This document shows positions 1 through 8,705 of a stretch of 64,000 nucleotides of DNA, piece by piece. The translations under genes and the position numbers were made by a program. The first letter of the stretch is position 1; every line of letters begins with the position of its first letter. The notes below the pieces were generated by a model. That model had not been told where the DNA came from, searched no databases, and saw nothing but the letters and a program-made list of their open reading frames with translations. Source of the stretch: Paenibacillus turpanensis (GTDB lineage Bacteria; Bacillota; Bacilli; Paenibacillales; YIM-B00363); the NCBI RefSeq assembly GCF_011421635.1, contig NZ_WTLI01000010.1, positions 62,001 through 126,000 of the forward strand, in the 5' to 3' direction.

Positions 1-1380
1 CAGCTTGCCGGTAAAGGTGCGGAACACGAATATCATACAATATACAAAAGTGAAAATGCTGGCAATCCAGGCTAACATCGGGAAAAGCATTCCCCACGTC
101 TCCATGCTGAAAATGTCCATCTTCGACGCATTAAGAACCCCAGTGAAAAACATTTCCTTGCTGAGAAAGCCGTTAAAAGGAGGCAATCCCGCCATCGAAA
201 AGGCCCCGATCATCGCAAGCGTGAAGGTGATCGGCATCAGCGAGGCGAGTCCGCCCAGCTTGCGGATATCCCTCGTGCCTGTCTCATGGTCGACAATCCC
301 GGTCACCATGAACAATGCGCCTTTAAAGGTAGCGTGGTTGATGAGATGGAAAATCGCTGCCGTTGTAGCCAGCACATACAGCTTTGAGTCCTCTCCAGGC
401 CCGTAATAGACCGCCGCGGAGCCAAGTCCGAACAAGCACATGATGAGTCCAAGCTGGCTGACCGTTGAAAACGCAAGAATCGCTTTCAAATCGGTTTGCT
501 TGACCGCCGAGAAGGAGCCCCAGAACAAGGTTGCCAGCCCGAAGGCCGAGACAAGCCAAAACCATTCGGCCGCTCCGGCAAACACCGGGCTTAACCGGGC
601 GACTAAATAAATCCCCGCTTTCACCATCGTCGCCGAGTGCAAATAAGCGCTGACCGGCGTTGGCGCTTCCATCGCGTCGGGCAGCCAAATGTGAAACGGG
701 AACTGCGCCGATTTTGTGAAGGCTCCAAGCAAAATGAGCAGCATCGCCGGCACAAACAGAGCACTGCTCTGCACCTGGTCGGCATTCGCGATGATTTCGC
801 GGATGCTGAACGTTCCCGTCATGATGTGCAGCAGCACGATGCCGGCCAGCATCGCAAAACCGCCGAACACGGTGATCAGCATCGACTTTTGCGCGCCGTA
901 CCGTGATTTCTCCCTTTGATACCAGAAAGCAATTAGCAAAAAGGAAGATAAGCTCGTTAGCTCCCAGAAGCCGTATAGGACTACTAGGTTATCCGATAAG
1001 ACAACCCCGTGCATGGCCCCCATGAACAACAGCAAATACACGTAAAAATTTTGTATCGCTTCTTTTGTTTTTGACAAGTAAAAGATCGAATACAGAACGA
1101 CAAGGCTCCCAATCCCGGAAATGAGAAGCGCGAACAACAGCCCGAGCCCGTCTAGGTATACCGTAAAGTTAATGTCCAGAGAAGGAATCCAAGGAGCGCT
1201 TTCTGTTACAGGACCTTCTCCACGCACGGCAGGTAAATAAGATATCAGGTACGAGAATAAAAGCACCGGCACCGGAAGCACAAACCATCCTGTATGAATC
1301 GGTTTAGCAGCCTTGTGAAACAAGGGTACAGCAATGGCATAAAATAACGGCAATAAAATTGCGGCATGAAGCAAAGACAC
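1..1380 (-). CDS. mrpA: MrpA, Na+/H+ antiporter subunit A (3' end beyond window)
   Basis: The minus strand stays open from a GTG at 1380 to the window edge. About 460 residues are visible, and the C-terminal half of this usually ~800-residue subunit is missing. MrpA is the large proton-channel-like subunit of the multi-subunit Mrp cation/proton antiporter and is related to NuoL. Visible family features are the N-terminal stretch WIPSLDINFTVYLDGLGLLF, the ELTSLSSFLLI helix, the FPFHIWLPDAMEAPTPVSAY motif and LINHATFKGALF. Many hydrophobic helices run throughout. A GGGGGT ribosome site precedes the GTG. mrpB-G would be expected past the left edge. The closeness to Bacillus MrpA at the N-terminus makes NuoL itself unlikely. 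Confidence 0.9.
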   Translation of the reverse strand, partial: MSLLHAAILLPLFYAIAVPLFHKAAKPIHTGWFVLPVPVLLFSYLISYLPAVRGEGPVTESAPWIPSLDINFTVYLDGLGLLFALLISGIGSLVVLYSIFYLSKTKEAIQNFYVYLLLFMGAMHGVVLSDNLVVLYGFWELTSLSSFLLIAFWYQREKSRYGAQKSMLITVFGGFAMLAGIVLLHIMTGTFSIREIIANADQVQSSALFVPAMLLILLGAFTKSAQFPFHIWLPDAMEAPTPVSAYLHSATMVKAGIYLVARLSPVFAGAAEWFWLVSAFGLATLFWGSFSAVKQTDLKAILAFSTVSQLGLIMCLFGLGSAAVYYGPGEDSKLYVLATTAAIFHLINHATFKGALFMVTGIVDHETGTRDIRKLGGLASLMPITFTLAMIGAFSMAGLPPFNGFLSKEMFFTGVLNASKMDIFSMETWGMLFPMLAWIASIFTFVYCMIFVFRTFTGKL

Positions 1381-1578
1381 CGTTCAACCCCCAGTCTTGA
1401 TGAAATGTTTTCCTTTCCTTAACCTCTGCCCAGAAGGTCAAAATCATCCATCTGCAGGTAAAAAAAGTTTTCTGTTTTTTGTATAAACCTGCTGAGAGAA
1501 GCAAACCTTATGAATAATGATTGTTCGGGACCGGACAAGCCATCCTTTTTATCTTACCACGTTTTGAGGTGTTCTTTC

Positions 1579-1809
1579 ATGCTGTTAACCAAATGGCTCC
1601 CCTGCGCAGCTGTTTTTGTATTGCTGCTGTTTTGGGGCTGGCAAGCCCAACAAACAGTCGAAAAATCCATCCATTCACCGCGATCCGGAGCCCTTTCCCA
1701 AGTTGCTCCGCGTATTCAAACTCTTGAAATGAACCGTGATTACACTTTTGAGGATGAAAGCACAAGCTTTGCCCCAAGAGAATACGTGAAAGTGATTCGA
1801 TACAAATAG
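1579..1809 (+). CDS. Small membrane-anchored protein, function unknown
   Basis: This is a 76-residue ORF divergent from mrpA. The reading frame extends upstream to 1510, but the ATG at 1579 is preceded by GAGGTG seven bases away and gives a clean N-terminal membrane segment (about residues 8-22, VFVLLLFWGW core). I therefore prefer it. The rest is a short polar tail rich in charged residues, presumably extracytoplasmic. No family is recognised. Its size and lack of known homology leave some doubt that it is a gene. Confidence 0.5.
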   Translation: MLLTKWLPCAAVFVLLLFWGWQAQQTVEKSIHSPRSGALSQVAPRIQTLEMNRDYTFEDESTSFAPREYVKVIRYK

Positions 1810-1903
1810 GAATACAGGCGCCCCGAAAAAAACACCTTATTTTCCGTACGTACAAAATCGCCGGAGGTAACACTTTTTACTTAAAAAATTTGTGAACTAA
1901 ACG

Positions 1904-1944
1904 TAAAAAAAAGCCCGCATAAGCAGTTTCCCGCTCATACAAGC
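1904..1944 (-). terminator. Rho-independent terminator of queF
   Basis: Read on the minus strand, a 12-bp stem (arms 1933-1944 and 1913-1924, with several G-U pairs and an 8-base loop) is followed by eight or more U residues. It lies 25 bp past the queF stop. Confidence 0.75.
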
Positions 1945-1968
1945 TTTTCACCCTTCGGCTCGGCAAAA

Positions 1969-2484
1969 TTATCGATTGTCAACCTTCTCTGGGTACAAAT
2001 CATGATTCAATAAGCGATGCTCCGCCATTTGCTCGTACTTGGTCCCCGGCTTCCCCCAGTTGCAGTACGGATCAATGGAGATCCCGCCTCTTGGCGTAAA
2101 CTTCCCCCATACCTCAATATATCTCGGCTCCATGAGCGCGATCAGATCGTTCATAATGATGTTCATGCAGTCCTCATGGAAATCACCATGATTGCGGAAG
2201 CTGAATAGGTACAGCTTGAGAGATTTGCTTTCTACCATTTTAATATCCGGAATGTACGAAATATAAATCGTTGCAAAATCCGGCTGTCCCGTTATCGGAC
2301 ATAAACTCGTAAACTCAGGGCAATTAAATTTGACAAAATAATCGCGGCCCGGATGCTTGTTTTCGAATACCTCCAGCACCTGCGGCGCATACGAAAAATC
2401 GTATTTCGTCCCCTGATTGCCGAGCAGCGTAATATCCTTCAGCTCCTCTGCTGTTCTTCCTGCCTGATGTGAATGGTTCCCCAT
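1969..2484 (-). CDS. queF: QueF, NADPH-dependent 7-cyano-7-deazaguanine reductase
   Basis: This 171-residue protein matches the short (single-domain) QueF type. It reduces preQ0 to preQ1 in queuosine biosynthesis. Cys62 in the [10 protein letters not shown] segment is the expected thioimide nucleophile, and Asp69 is the expected proton donor. The signature [20 protein letters not shown] follows. The C-terminus ends YPEKVDNR as in Bacillus homologues. The ATG at 2484 follows AAAAGGAT with good spacing. No queC, queD or queE genes adjoin it, so it is a lone gene here. Its leader carries a preQ1 aptamer (2505-2537), which would close a product feedback loop. Confidence 0.96.
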   Translation of the reverse strand: MGNHSHQAGRTAEELKDITLLGNQGTKYDFSYAPQVLEVFENKHPGRDYFVKFNCPEFTSLCPITGQPDFATIYISYIPDIKMVESKSLKLYLFSFRNHGDFHEDCMNIIMNDLIALMEPRYIEVWGKFTPRGGISIDPYCNWGKPGTKYEQMAEHRLLNHDLYPEKVDNR

Positions 2485-2504
2485 GCTGATTCATCCTTTT
2501 CGAT

Positions 2505-2537
2505 TTAGTTTTTTATAGAGGGAGTTTGCGAACCTCT
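2505..2537 (-). promoter_or_regulatory. preQ1-I riboswitch in the queF leader
   Basis: On the minus strand the leader has P1 arms AGAGG and CCTCT around a TTCGCAAACTCC loop. The A-rich tail ATAAAAAACTAA follows; it is the hallmark of the small preQ1-I aptamer. The UUCGC-containing loop resembles the type 2 rather than the Bacillus queC type 1 loop. The ribosome site AAAAGGAT starts a few bases after the tail. No terminator-like stem lies between aptamer and ATG, so translational control is likely. Confidence 0.88.
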
Positions 2538-2554
2538 TCTTGCATATCTTTTGT

Positions 2555-2583
2555 ACTATAGCACAGCAGGGCGGCGGCGTGAA
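2555..2583 (-). promoter_or_regulatory. Sigma-A-type promoter of queF
   Basis: The -10 is TATAGT (2555-2560) and the -35 is TTCACG (2578-2583), with a 17-bp spacer. The predicted start near 2548 places the aptamer about 10 nt into the transcript. Confidence 0.6.
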
Positions 2584-2727
2584 CCCATAACTATCTTTTG
2601 ATTGATGTGGATAATGTTGGGGGTTAAAATTGTTATGGAGAGAAATCGACCATTATCGAAAAACATGCTTTCGTTCATCCATTGTATCGTCTTTCTCTAC
2701 AATATATTTGTGAAAAGGAGATTCATT

Positions 2728-4626
2728 GTGAAAGAAAGAAAACCAAAAAAAATGCCTTGCAATCTTCGTTTTATTTCTATACTACTAGGTTTTTTATTAT
2801 GCTTCCTGCCCGTAACCGGTAACGCCGCTTCAACTGAACCCACTCGCGTTTACATCGATGGAGTCGAGGTTTATTTTACGCAGCCTCCTGTCGTTGAAAA
2901 GGCGACTACCCTCGTGCAGCTTCGTCCTGTGTATGAACGTCTAGGCATTGAAATGAAGTGGGACGGGAAGACACAAACGATCACAAGTTCGAAGGATCAA
3001 ACGATCATTGTCATGCAAATCAACTCCAAAGAAGTAACCATTAACGGCGAGCCCTCCACGATTACAATTGCTCCTAGGATTATTGATCAATCTACATTTG
3101 TTCCCTTGCGATTTATCGCTGAAAGTATCGGTGGAGAGGTTCTATGGGATGAAACTGGAAGCCGCGTTGATATTATTAGTAAACACGGGCGAAATGTATT
3201 TTTAGCCGCTTTGCAAAATGATTTGCAGCAGGCGGAGCACTGGTTGGAGAAAGGCGACTTGGCCAATTATTTTAGCCCAACCGACAAGCTTACCAGCTTA
3301 GGCGCAGCCATTCATCATGAAAATATAAAGATAGCCGAAATTCTCCTTTCATTCGGTGCAGATGCGAATGCAGGCGTACATGGTCCGTCTCCCTATGCTA
3401 GTCCTTTGGAATCGGCGATTCAGAAAAAAAATCCGGAGTTTGTTCGATTATTGCTGGATTATGGTGCAGACCCTTCCAATTCAGGCAAAGAAGGCACAGC
3501 GTTGGATGCTGCGAAAAGCATATTGCTTGCGGAAACCAATTCTGCACACAAAGAAAAGCTGGAACAAATCATTGATATCCTCCAGCATAAAATTCAGCAG
3601 GATGCCCTGATCTTGTCAGAGGACAAGCCCTTGATCCCGTTTAATGGAGGAAATCCGTTCCGCCCTTATATGGGAGAATGGGGAAGCTGGGGGTTCTTGG
3701 ATGACACAGGAGCTGTTGCGATTAAGCCTAGATTTTCCTTTATCGCTCCCTTTTCTGAAGGCTTGGCTTTCGCTGTGTCAAAGGATAGACTTCAATCCGG
3801 CTATATTGATAAGACCGGCAAATTCCGTTTTACGTTTGAATTTGAACCCGACCTATCATCAGGAGAGTTTAAAGAGGGGTTAGCTCCCGTAGGAAAAGAC
3901 GATAGATGGGGATACATCGATACATCCGGCCAATTTATCATCGAACCACAATATGACTACGCCCAGCTTTTTTCGGAAGGACTTGCTTCTGTAGAAGTGA
4001 ATGGGAAATGGGGCTTAATCGATAAATCCGGTGAAATCATCCTTGAGCCCAAGTATGATTGGATTTTTCCATTTCGGGATGGACGAGCACTGGTACATGG
4101 CGAACGTCCAGGCTTTATCGATACAAAAGGGGATCTGACAATCGATTTTGAGGCCCTGGGAATCTTGGAGTATGGCCAGTTCTCTGAAAAGCTTGCGTCG
4201 GTACGCAAAGACGAAAAGGTCGGTTTTATTAATAATGAGGGGCAGTTTGTTATTCCTCCGACCTATAAATTAACCTATAACTTCAGTGAGGGCTTCGCGA
4301 CTGTCTTCATCGATGGCAAATGCGGTTATATTGATTCCTCCGGACAACTTGTCATTCCAGCGGTTTATGATTCTGCCTATCCATTCCGTAACGGACAAGC
4401 CCTTGTCAAAAGAGATGGTTTATTGGGATTTATTAATACAAAAGGCGAGGTCATTTTGCCTTTTACCTACACCCGCGTCAAAGGAATAAGTACGTTACAC
4501 GAATTTGGACCATCGATGTATCGCCCATTTTCCGATGAAGCTGATGGCATGGCTATCCTATACAAAGACGATCAAGTGTACTATGTGTTCCCGGATGGGA
4601 AGATCGTTGAACCGATCAAGAAATAA
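2728..4626 (+). CDS. Secreted stalk-domain / ankyrin / WG-repeat protein
   Basis: This is a 632-residue protein. The frame is open from 2602, but GTG 2728 is preceded by AAAGGAG and gives a proper signal peptide (hydrophobic core about residues 16-28, cleavage near NAA-STEP). I choose that start. Residues about 38-125 form the copper-amine-oxidase N-terminal-like (PF07833) stalk domain seen in many secreted Paenibacillus proteins. Residues about 130-230 carry two ankyrin-type repeats (IAEILLSFGADANAG; FVRLLLDYGADPSN). From about 265 to the end there are seven or more WG beta-hairpin repeats of the form GYIDxSGQxxIxPxYD. The PF07833 domain is not catalytic, and nothing here makes it an amine oxidase. 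The role is unknown; it may be a binding protein at the cell surface. Confidence 0.85.
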   Translation: MKERKPKKMPCNLRFISILLGFLLCFLPVTGNAASTEPTRVYIDGVEVYFTQPPVVEKATTLVQLRPVYERLGIEMKWDGKTQTITSSKDQTIIVMQINSKEVTINGEPSTITIAPRIIDQSTFVPLRFIAESIGGEVLWDETGSRVDIISKHGRNVFLAALQNDLQQAEHWLEKGDLANYFSPTDKLTSLGAAIHHENIKIAEILLSFGADANAGVHGPSPYASPLESAIQKKNPEFVRLLLDYGADPSNSGKEGTALDAAKSILLAETNSAHKEKLEQIIDILQHKIQQDALILSEDKPLIPFNGGNPFRPYMGEWGSWGFLDDTGAVAIKPRFSFIAPFSEGLAFAVSKDRLQSGYIDKTGKFRFTFEFEPDLSSGEFKEGLAPVGKDDRWGYIDTSGQFIIEPQYDYAQLFSEGLASVEVNGKWGLIDKSGEIILEPKYDWIFPFRDGRALVHGERPGFIDTKGDLTIDFEALGILEYGQFSEKLASVRKDEKVGFINNEGQFVIPPTYKLTYNFSEGFATVFIDGKCGYIDSSGQLVIPAVYDSAYPFRNGQALVKRDGLLGFINTKGEVILPFTYTRVKGISTLHEFGPSMYRPFSDEADGMAILYKDDQVYYVFPDGKIVEPIKK

Positions 4627-4664
4627 TCACAACTTAAGCCAAAACGAGCGTTGCAATACGCCAA

Positions 4665-4716
4665 AAGTCCCTAACCAGAAGCTGAATGGCTCCTTCTAGT
4701 TAGGGACTTGCTTTTA
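4665..4716 (+). terminator. Rho-independent terminator
   Basis: Arms AAGTCCCTAAC (4665-4675) and GTTAGGGACTT (4699-4709) are perfectly complementary. CTTTT follows, 40 bp after the stop of the WG-repeat gene. Confidence 0.75.
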
Positions 4717-4769
4717 ATAATTTACTCTTGCTTGTAATGCTTCTTCATATCGAATCGATCGGGTATGTT

Positions 4770-6146
4770 TCATGGGCTATTATTTATTTGCGCCGATTCC
4801 AACTTAAAGCTTGATAAAATACCTGTCACATCTTCGTTCATCTTATTATATTGCTCTACAAGCTTGATCATCTCAGGATCCTCATGTCCGTAACCGTAAG
4901 AAAGCTCCGTGGGCAATGTTCTCACAACAACTAGACCATTCTGTTCCCCTAGCTTCTTCCATGGCCAGCCGTCCTTCATATCCTGAAGGTACTCCTTCCA
5001 TTCCTCGCTCGTTACAGCCATTATAGAAAAGAATAGGGCTTGCGGCTCCACGTCTGACCGATGATTAATGTTAATGGTGTCGCCCGCTTGGTTCACGGAA
5101 TATTGATTGCTCCAAGAGACTGGGAATTCGATTGTGAATAGAACCTGGAGATCTCCTTTCATCAGTTTGAACAATGGTGTTGAAGAAGAACTCCATCCAA
5201 CAATTTTTCCGATGTTCATTCTTGTTAAAGGACTGTAATCCTCAATCGGATTGTTTGAGATATCAAGAGTTCCAATTTCTTTTATCCCTTCTAAGGAAGA
5301 AATATCGGTAATCCGATTGTCCGCTAAGTACAGCTCACCCGGGTGCAGGCCGGATAGTGGCTTTACATCCGAAATTTTGTTGCCGTTAAGCGAGACAATG
5401 GCAAGTACCCTACAGTTGTCTAGCGATTCGATATTTATTATTTGATTCTGATTAAGGGATAGGTTTGCTAACTTGTGATAAGAGGACATCGCCGGAATTT
5501 TGCTGATCCGATTGTTATCAGCTTTTACAATTTCCAAGTTTTTCAGTTTCGACAAAGGCTCAAGGTTTGTAATTTGATTGTCGTTTAATATGACCTCATT
5601 CAGACGGGTGAAACCGGACAGCACCTCAATATTGTGTATTTGATTCCCGCTTAGATCCAAGCTGATCATATTGGTTAGTCCACCGAGAGATGAAATATCG
5701 TCAATTTCATGGTTCTGCAGTTCTAAACCTTTTAATAACGATAGCTCTTCTAAGCCGTCAATCGATCTCAGTTTTCCATTCGTAATGGTCACAAACTCAA
5801 GATTTCTGGCATGTCTAATCCCTTGTATATCTCGAATAGGATGATCGATGATCGTTAAACTTTTGAGGTTAGGCAGCCATTTCAGATCATCTAAAACAGC
5901 AACTTCTCCTTGGGTTAGTTCAAGAGATGTTATGGTTTCCAGAGCTTCTCTTGACAATGGCCCAGAGGAGTGAAGCTGTTCTCGCAACTCAAGTTCCAGA
6001 TGTTTGTCGACGAATACCATTCTTTTTTCTTCCGCAGGTTTCTCAGCTTGAATATGGGTTTGGGGTGCCTCCTCCTTCATGTCATAGCATCCTGTAGACA
6101 AAAGAGATAACACAATAACAGATAATAATACATAGCGCCTCTGCAT
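4770..6146 (-). CDS. Leucine-rich-repeat lipoprotein (internalin-like)
   Basis: This 458-residue protein has a lipoprotein signal peptide with lipobox LSTGC near residue 20, so it should be a membrane-anchored surface protein. Residues about 85-300 contain roughly nine short bacterial LRR units of the internalin type, with the NxIxxIxxLxxLxxLxxLxL pattern. The C-terminal ~150 residues are not assigned. AGGAGG lies just before the ATG. The stop of an upstream decayed ORF is only 12 bp away, so it was probably the last gene of the run that includes the truncated essC-like gene. Protein-protein binding at the cell surface is inferred from the fold only. Confidence 0.85.
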   Translation of the reverse strand: MQRRYVLLSVIVLSLLSTGCYDMKEEAPQTHIQAEKPAEEKRMVFVDKHLELELREQLHSSGPLSREALETITSLELTQGEVAVLDDLKWLPNLKSLTIIDHPIRDIQGIRHARNLEFVTITNGKLRSIDGLEELSLLKGLELQNHEIDDISSLGGLTNMISLDLSGNQIHNIEVLSGFTRLNEVILNDNQITNLEPLSKLKNLEIVKADNNRISKIPAMSSYHKLANLSLNQNQIINIESLDNCRVLAIVSLNGNKISDVKPLSGLHPGELYLADNRITDISSLEGIKEIGTLDISNNPIEDYSPLTRMNIGKIVGWSSSSTPLFKLMKGDLQVLFTIEFPVSWSNQYSVNQAGDTININHRSDVEPQALFFSIMAVTSEEWKEYLQDMKDGWPWKKLGEQNGLVVVRTLPTELSYGYGHEDPEMIKLVEQYNKMNEDVTGILSSFKLESAQINNSP

Positions 6147-6158
6147 AAATCCTCCTAC

Positions 6159-6435
6159 TTAATACGGCTCGACTATCGGATAGCCGCTGACACTTCCATC
6201 AGAGTTCGTACCGTTCGTAGTTACCTTGAAACGAACTGTCGGCTTCGGAAGACCCTCAGGCCATGGAACAGGATTATTCATCAAAAACGAAGAGTATTTT
6301 GCCGCAGCCCCTTCTCCTGCCAGTGCTCTGTCCGTTCAATTAGTCTCAATAAATTCGTTCCTCGCTTACAGCTTTCATTTTCTGATGAAGCCTGCGCATA
6401 GAGTCGGATTGATAGAGGATTTGATTCCGCACCAT
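6159..6435 (-). pseudogene. Decayed small gene, at least one frameshift and one nonsense codon
   Basis: On the minus strand an ORF starts at ATG 6435 behind AAGGGGG and reads 29 codons (NQILYQSDSMRRLHQKMK and so on) to a TGA at 6346. Coding-like sequence continues in another frame from 6335 to the TAA at 6159 (ALAGEGAAAKYSSFLMNNP, then WPEGLPKPTVRFKV). A TGA at 6336 interrupts that second frame. The two pieces join into one plausible 90-95-residue protein only if a frameshift and a stop are repaired. It sits between two lipoprotein genes. The N-terminal helical part could be WXG100-like given the neighbouring essC fragment, but no WXG motif is visible. Confidence 0.5.
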
Positions 6436-6467
6436 CTCTGTTTACCCCCTTACTCTCCCGATTTCGT

Positions 6468-7763
6468 TCACTGATTCACGAATTCGACGAACTCCCCGTT
6501 AATCTTCACACGTATGGTAGTAGGTTTATTATCGGTAAAGGGAGGGGATGAGCTCTTGATATTGCCCAAATCCGCCTTAGCAAAACGTTCCTCGTCAAAA
6601 TCAATTTTTTCAGACAGGAACATGTGCCATGATTCGCCCAACCATTTTTTCCAAAGGTCATTATATCGATCCGGTTGAAACTCCAATTCCTCTTGATCTT
6701 GTACCATTACAACGTCCTCCACCTGGCATTTCGGACAATACAACAATATAGGGATTTGTATCTTGTTGTCTCCAGGGTATAGAATGCCGTTCTCAATCAG
6801 CCCCAGGCCTACTCCTTCCGCACCGGCCACAAAGTCGATCTCTTTAGAGAAGGGGTACACTTTCCCGTTGTATGGAAAGAACGGTGGCTCCTCCTTTGCA
6901 GGAGGCAGTAACAACAATTCCTTGCAAGGCTCAGTATATTCGGCCAGCTCGTTCCCCCATGTTTTTCGTGTTACATCAATTAATTTATTCAGAGGCCCGA
7001 TCTCCGTTGACGGTACTTGCTTGACATATCCGGTCTTTTTACCGAAAACCATGGGCTCATAATATTCGGTAATTTCATTGTCAGGAAACCCTATGACTCC
7101 CTGTAAAGCTCCTGTTCTTTTCGAATGAACGGGAGAAAACAAAAGCAAATTCGGATGCTTCTCATCCCTCGTAACAAAAATCGGATTATCCTGCATATAT
7201 ACTGCCTGGTTGGGTAGAGCAGCCGGGATGGATGTCTTGGTTAGCATAAAGTACAGTAATGGGAAGATCCGAAGACCGGATTTATAATCCACAAAATCCC
7301 CTTCCTCAGAAAACTGACCCAACCTTTCCAATGATTGTGTACATGAAAATTCCTTAGCTTTGGTTGGATTAACCGTAGATTCTATCATTTCATAGTTATA
7401 CTCGGATGCGTCATAAATATATTTGTTCGTCACACTCGAGAATAGAACACCTTCCCGGTCCAGCTTCTCCACCTTCTCGGTGAAAAAAAATAGATGTTTT
7501 ATCTTGTCTTCTCCAGTCTTCTCTAAAGTGAGAATGGTCTCGAACTCGGAGTGGTTTTGCCTAACTTGAATCTGTTGATCGTCCGTTGGCAAACATCCGC
7601 ATATATCCGACATGGCCTCTTTTACCGTAGCAATCACTTTAGGCGGATGGGACTTTGTCTCGCCTTCTTGATTCTTACTTTGTTTGACCGATGGCTGCAC
7701 ACAACCTGAGAGGAAAATTACAGTTAAGATAAACACAATAAACAGTGCAATTTTACGTTTCAC
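6468..7763 (-). CDS. Putative lipoprotein, function unknown
   Basis: This 431-residue protein starts at a GTG (7763) behind CGGGGGT. The signal peptide has the lipobox LSGC near residue 21. The mature part is soluble and of mixed composition. It has cysteine pairs (CGC near the N-terminus, CPKC near residue 345) that could form disulphides or bind metal. I recognise no family. It lies 88 bp downstream of the tail of a C39-like peptidase fragment and upstream of a decayed gene, all on one strand. It may be a surviving accessory of a former secretion or toxin locus; that is inference from position. Confidence 0.75.
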   Translation of the reverse strand: MKRKIALFIVFILTVIFLSGCVQPSVKQSKNQEGETKSHPPKVIATVKEAMSDICGCLPTDDQQIQVRQNHSEFETILTLEKTGEDKIKHLFFFTEKVEKLDREGVLFSSVTNKYIYDASEYNYEMIESTVNPTKAKEFSCTQSLERLGQFSEEGDFVDYKSGLRIFPLLYFMLTKTSIPAALPNQAVYMQDNPIFVTRDEKHPNLLLFSPVHSKRTGALQGVIGFPDNEITEYYEPMVFGKKTGYVKQVPSTEIGPLNKLIDVTRKTWGNELAEYTEPCKELLLLPPAKEEPPFFPYNGKVYPFSKEIDFVAGAEGVGLGLIENGILYPGDNKIQIPILLYCPKCQVEDVVMVQDQEELEFQPDRYNDLWKKWLGESWHMFLSEKIDFDEERFAKADLGNIKSSSPPFTDNKPTTIRVKINGEFVEFVNQ

Positions 7764-7851
7764 CTGAACCCCCGTATTTACGATATTGAAATTTCGTAGA
7801 ATCGATTTATCGTTTTATACTTGTATCTATTCCGCTCACGACGTTTTTCAT

Positions 7852-7990
7852 TTAATTTCTCAAGAGTGCCTGCGGACCATTCCCTGGATCATAAATTATA
7901 ACTTCTCCCGATGAATCGTATCTAACGGCAATCATCCAATGGGCACCTCCATTTACCGCAAAAAGTACAGGATTACCTTGAGATGTCCAT
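7852..7990 (-). pseudogene. C-terminal fragment of a C39-like cysteine peptidase
   Basis: In the frame that ends at TAA 7852-7854 the minus strand encodes about 40 residues, including GNPVLFAVNGGAHWMIAVRY and then IIYDPGNGPQALL. This is the His- and Asp-containing C-terminal half of the papain-like C39 fold (GGAHW and the YDPGNG turn). No start codon, Cys-containing half or signal peptide precedes it. The frame simply runs out of the end of the truncated EssC-like ORF in a different phase. The left boundary of homology near 7990 is approximate. Confidence 0.65.
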
Positions 7991-8392
7991 ACATGTCTCA
8001 ACGCTGGGATGCACGTACAGCATACTCTCCCGCTGCCGATTTGCCGCTTGCTTTAGCTCGTACCGAATCTGAAACAGATAATCCAAGTATTTCTTTTCCA
8101 GCTTCTTATTTTTTTCCAAATGACGTTTGACATTAGAGTTATATGTAACGATAGACATGATAACCGTCACCATCGTCATACCTACAGTAGATATTAATAT
8201 GTAATGAGAGCGAATCATAAGGGATAAGAATATGGAGATTGACATCATAGCTAACGGCGGAATGAGAATTGTCATCCAGGAAAATACAGGCTTTTCGCTA
8301 GGTTTAGCCGGGTCCTCTAGCCTTAGCTCCCCTTGAGGATAATCTGGGACAAGCCGCGGAGTACGTTGAATTTCGGTGGCGAATTGGTTCAT
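7973..8392 (-). pseudogene. Truncated EssC/YukB-like type VII secretion ATPase (N-terminus only)
   Basis: The ORF encodes 139 residues from ATG 8392, which follows AGAGGGGAG. The frame opens ten codons earlier without a ribosome site. It has the short Pro-rich N-terminus (RTPRLVPDYPQGELRL), two adjacent membrane helices (about residues 40-85) and the following basic helix with LEKKYLDYLFQIRYELKQAA and YVHPS. That order matches the start of FtsK/SpoIIIE-type EssC/EccC proteins, which normally exceed 1200 residues. All three ATPase domains are absent. The frame stops at the junction with the C39-like fragment. A deletion between an essC gene and a downstream effector-like gene explains this best. 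Confidence 0.65.
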
Positions 8393-8705
8393 ATTACTCC
8401 CCTCTCTAAATAGGATAATCAAAGTAATTAACCCTACTTCGACACATTAAAGGTAAAATCCTCCAACTATATATTTTCTTAATCTATGGTGTTAACACAC
8501 ATATTTTCCATGTCTGATGAATCGTCCGTTGTCCGCTAATTCAGATACTCAACTTATAATTAACTACACTTCTTTCAATCCCCATATGTAATCACATATC
8601 GCCCCCGGTCCTGAATATACTGATTATAAAACCTTTTCGAAGCCCGTACTTTTGCAGGATCATCCCGAAGCTCGGTTTTATCATCCGTTATTCAGGAGGT
8701 GCACC
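8393..8705 (+). other. Intergenic region between essC remnant and yhbH
   Basis: These 313 bp are AT-rich and hold divergent promoters by position. GTTAACAC near 8491 and CATATGTAATCACATATC near 8585 are the only symmetric elements I see. I could not assign a sigma-E-type promoter for yhbH. No further ORF is supported. Confidence 0.4.

Noticed and set aside
2728-4626. Naming the stalk/WG protein a copper amine oxidase
   Set aside because: Only the PF07833 N-terminal-like domain is present. The copper ligands and topaquinone tyrosine are absent, unlike the true enzyme at 24850-27123.
6226-6474. An 82-codon plus-strand ORF between the two lipoprotein genes
   Set aside because: It has no ribosome site and is antisense to the more protein-like, though broken, minus-strand frames.
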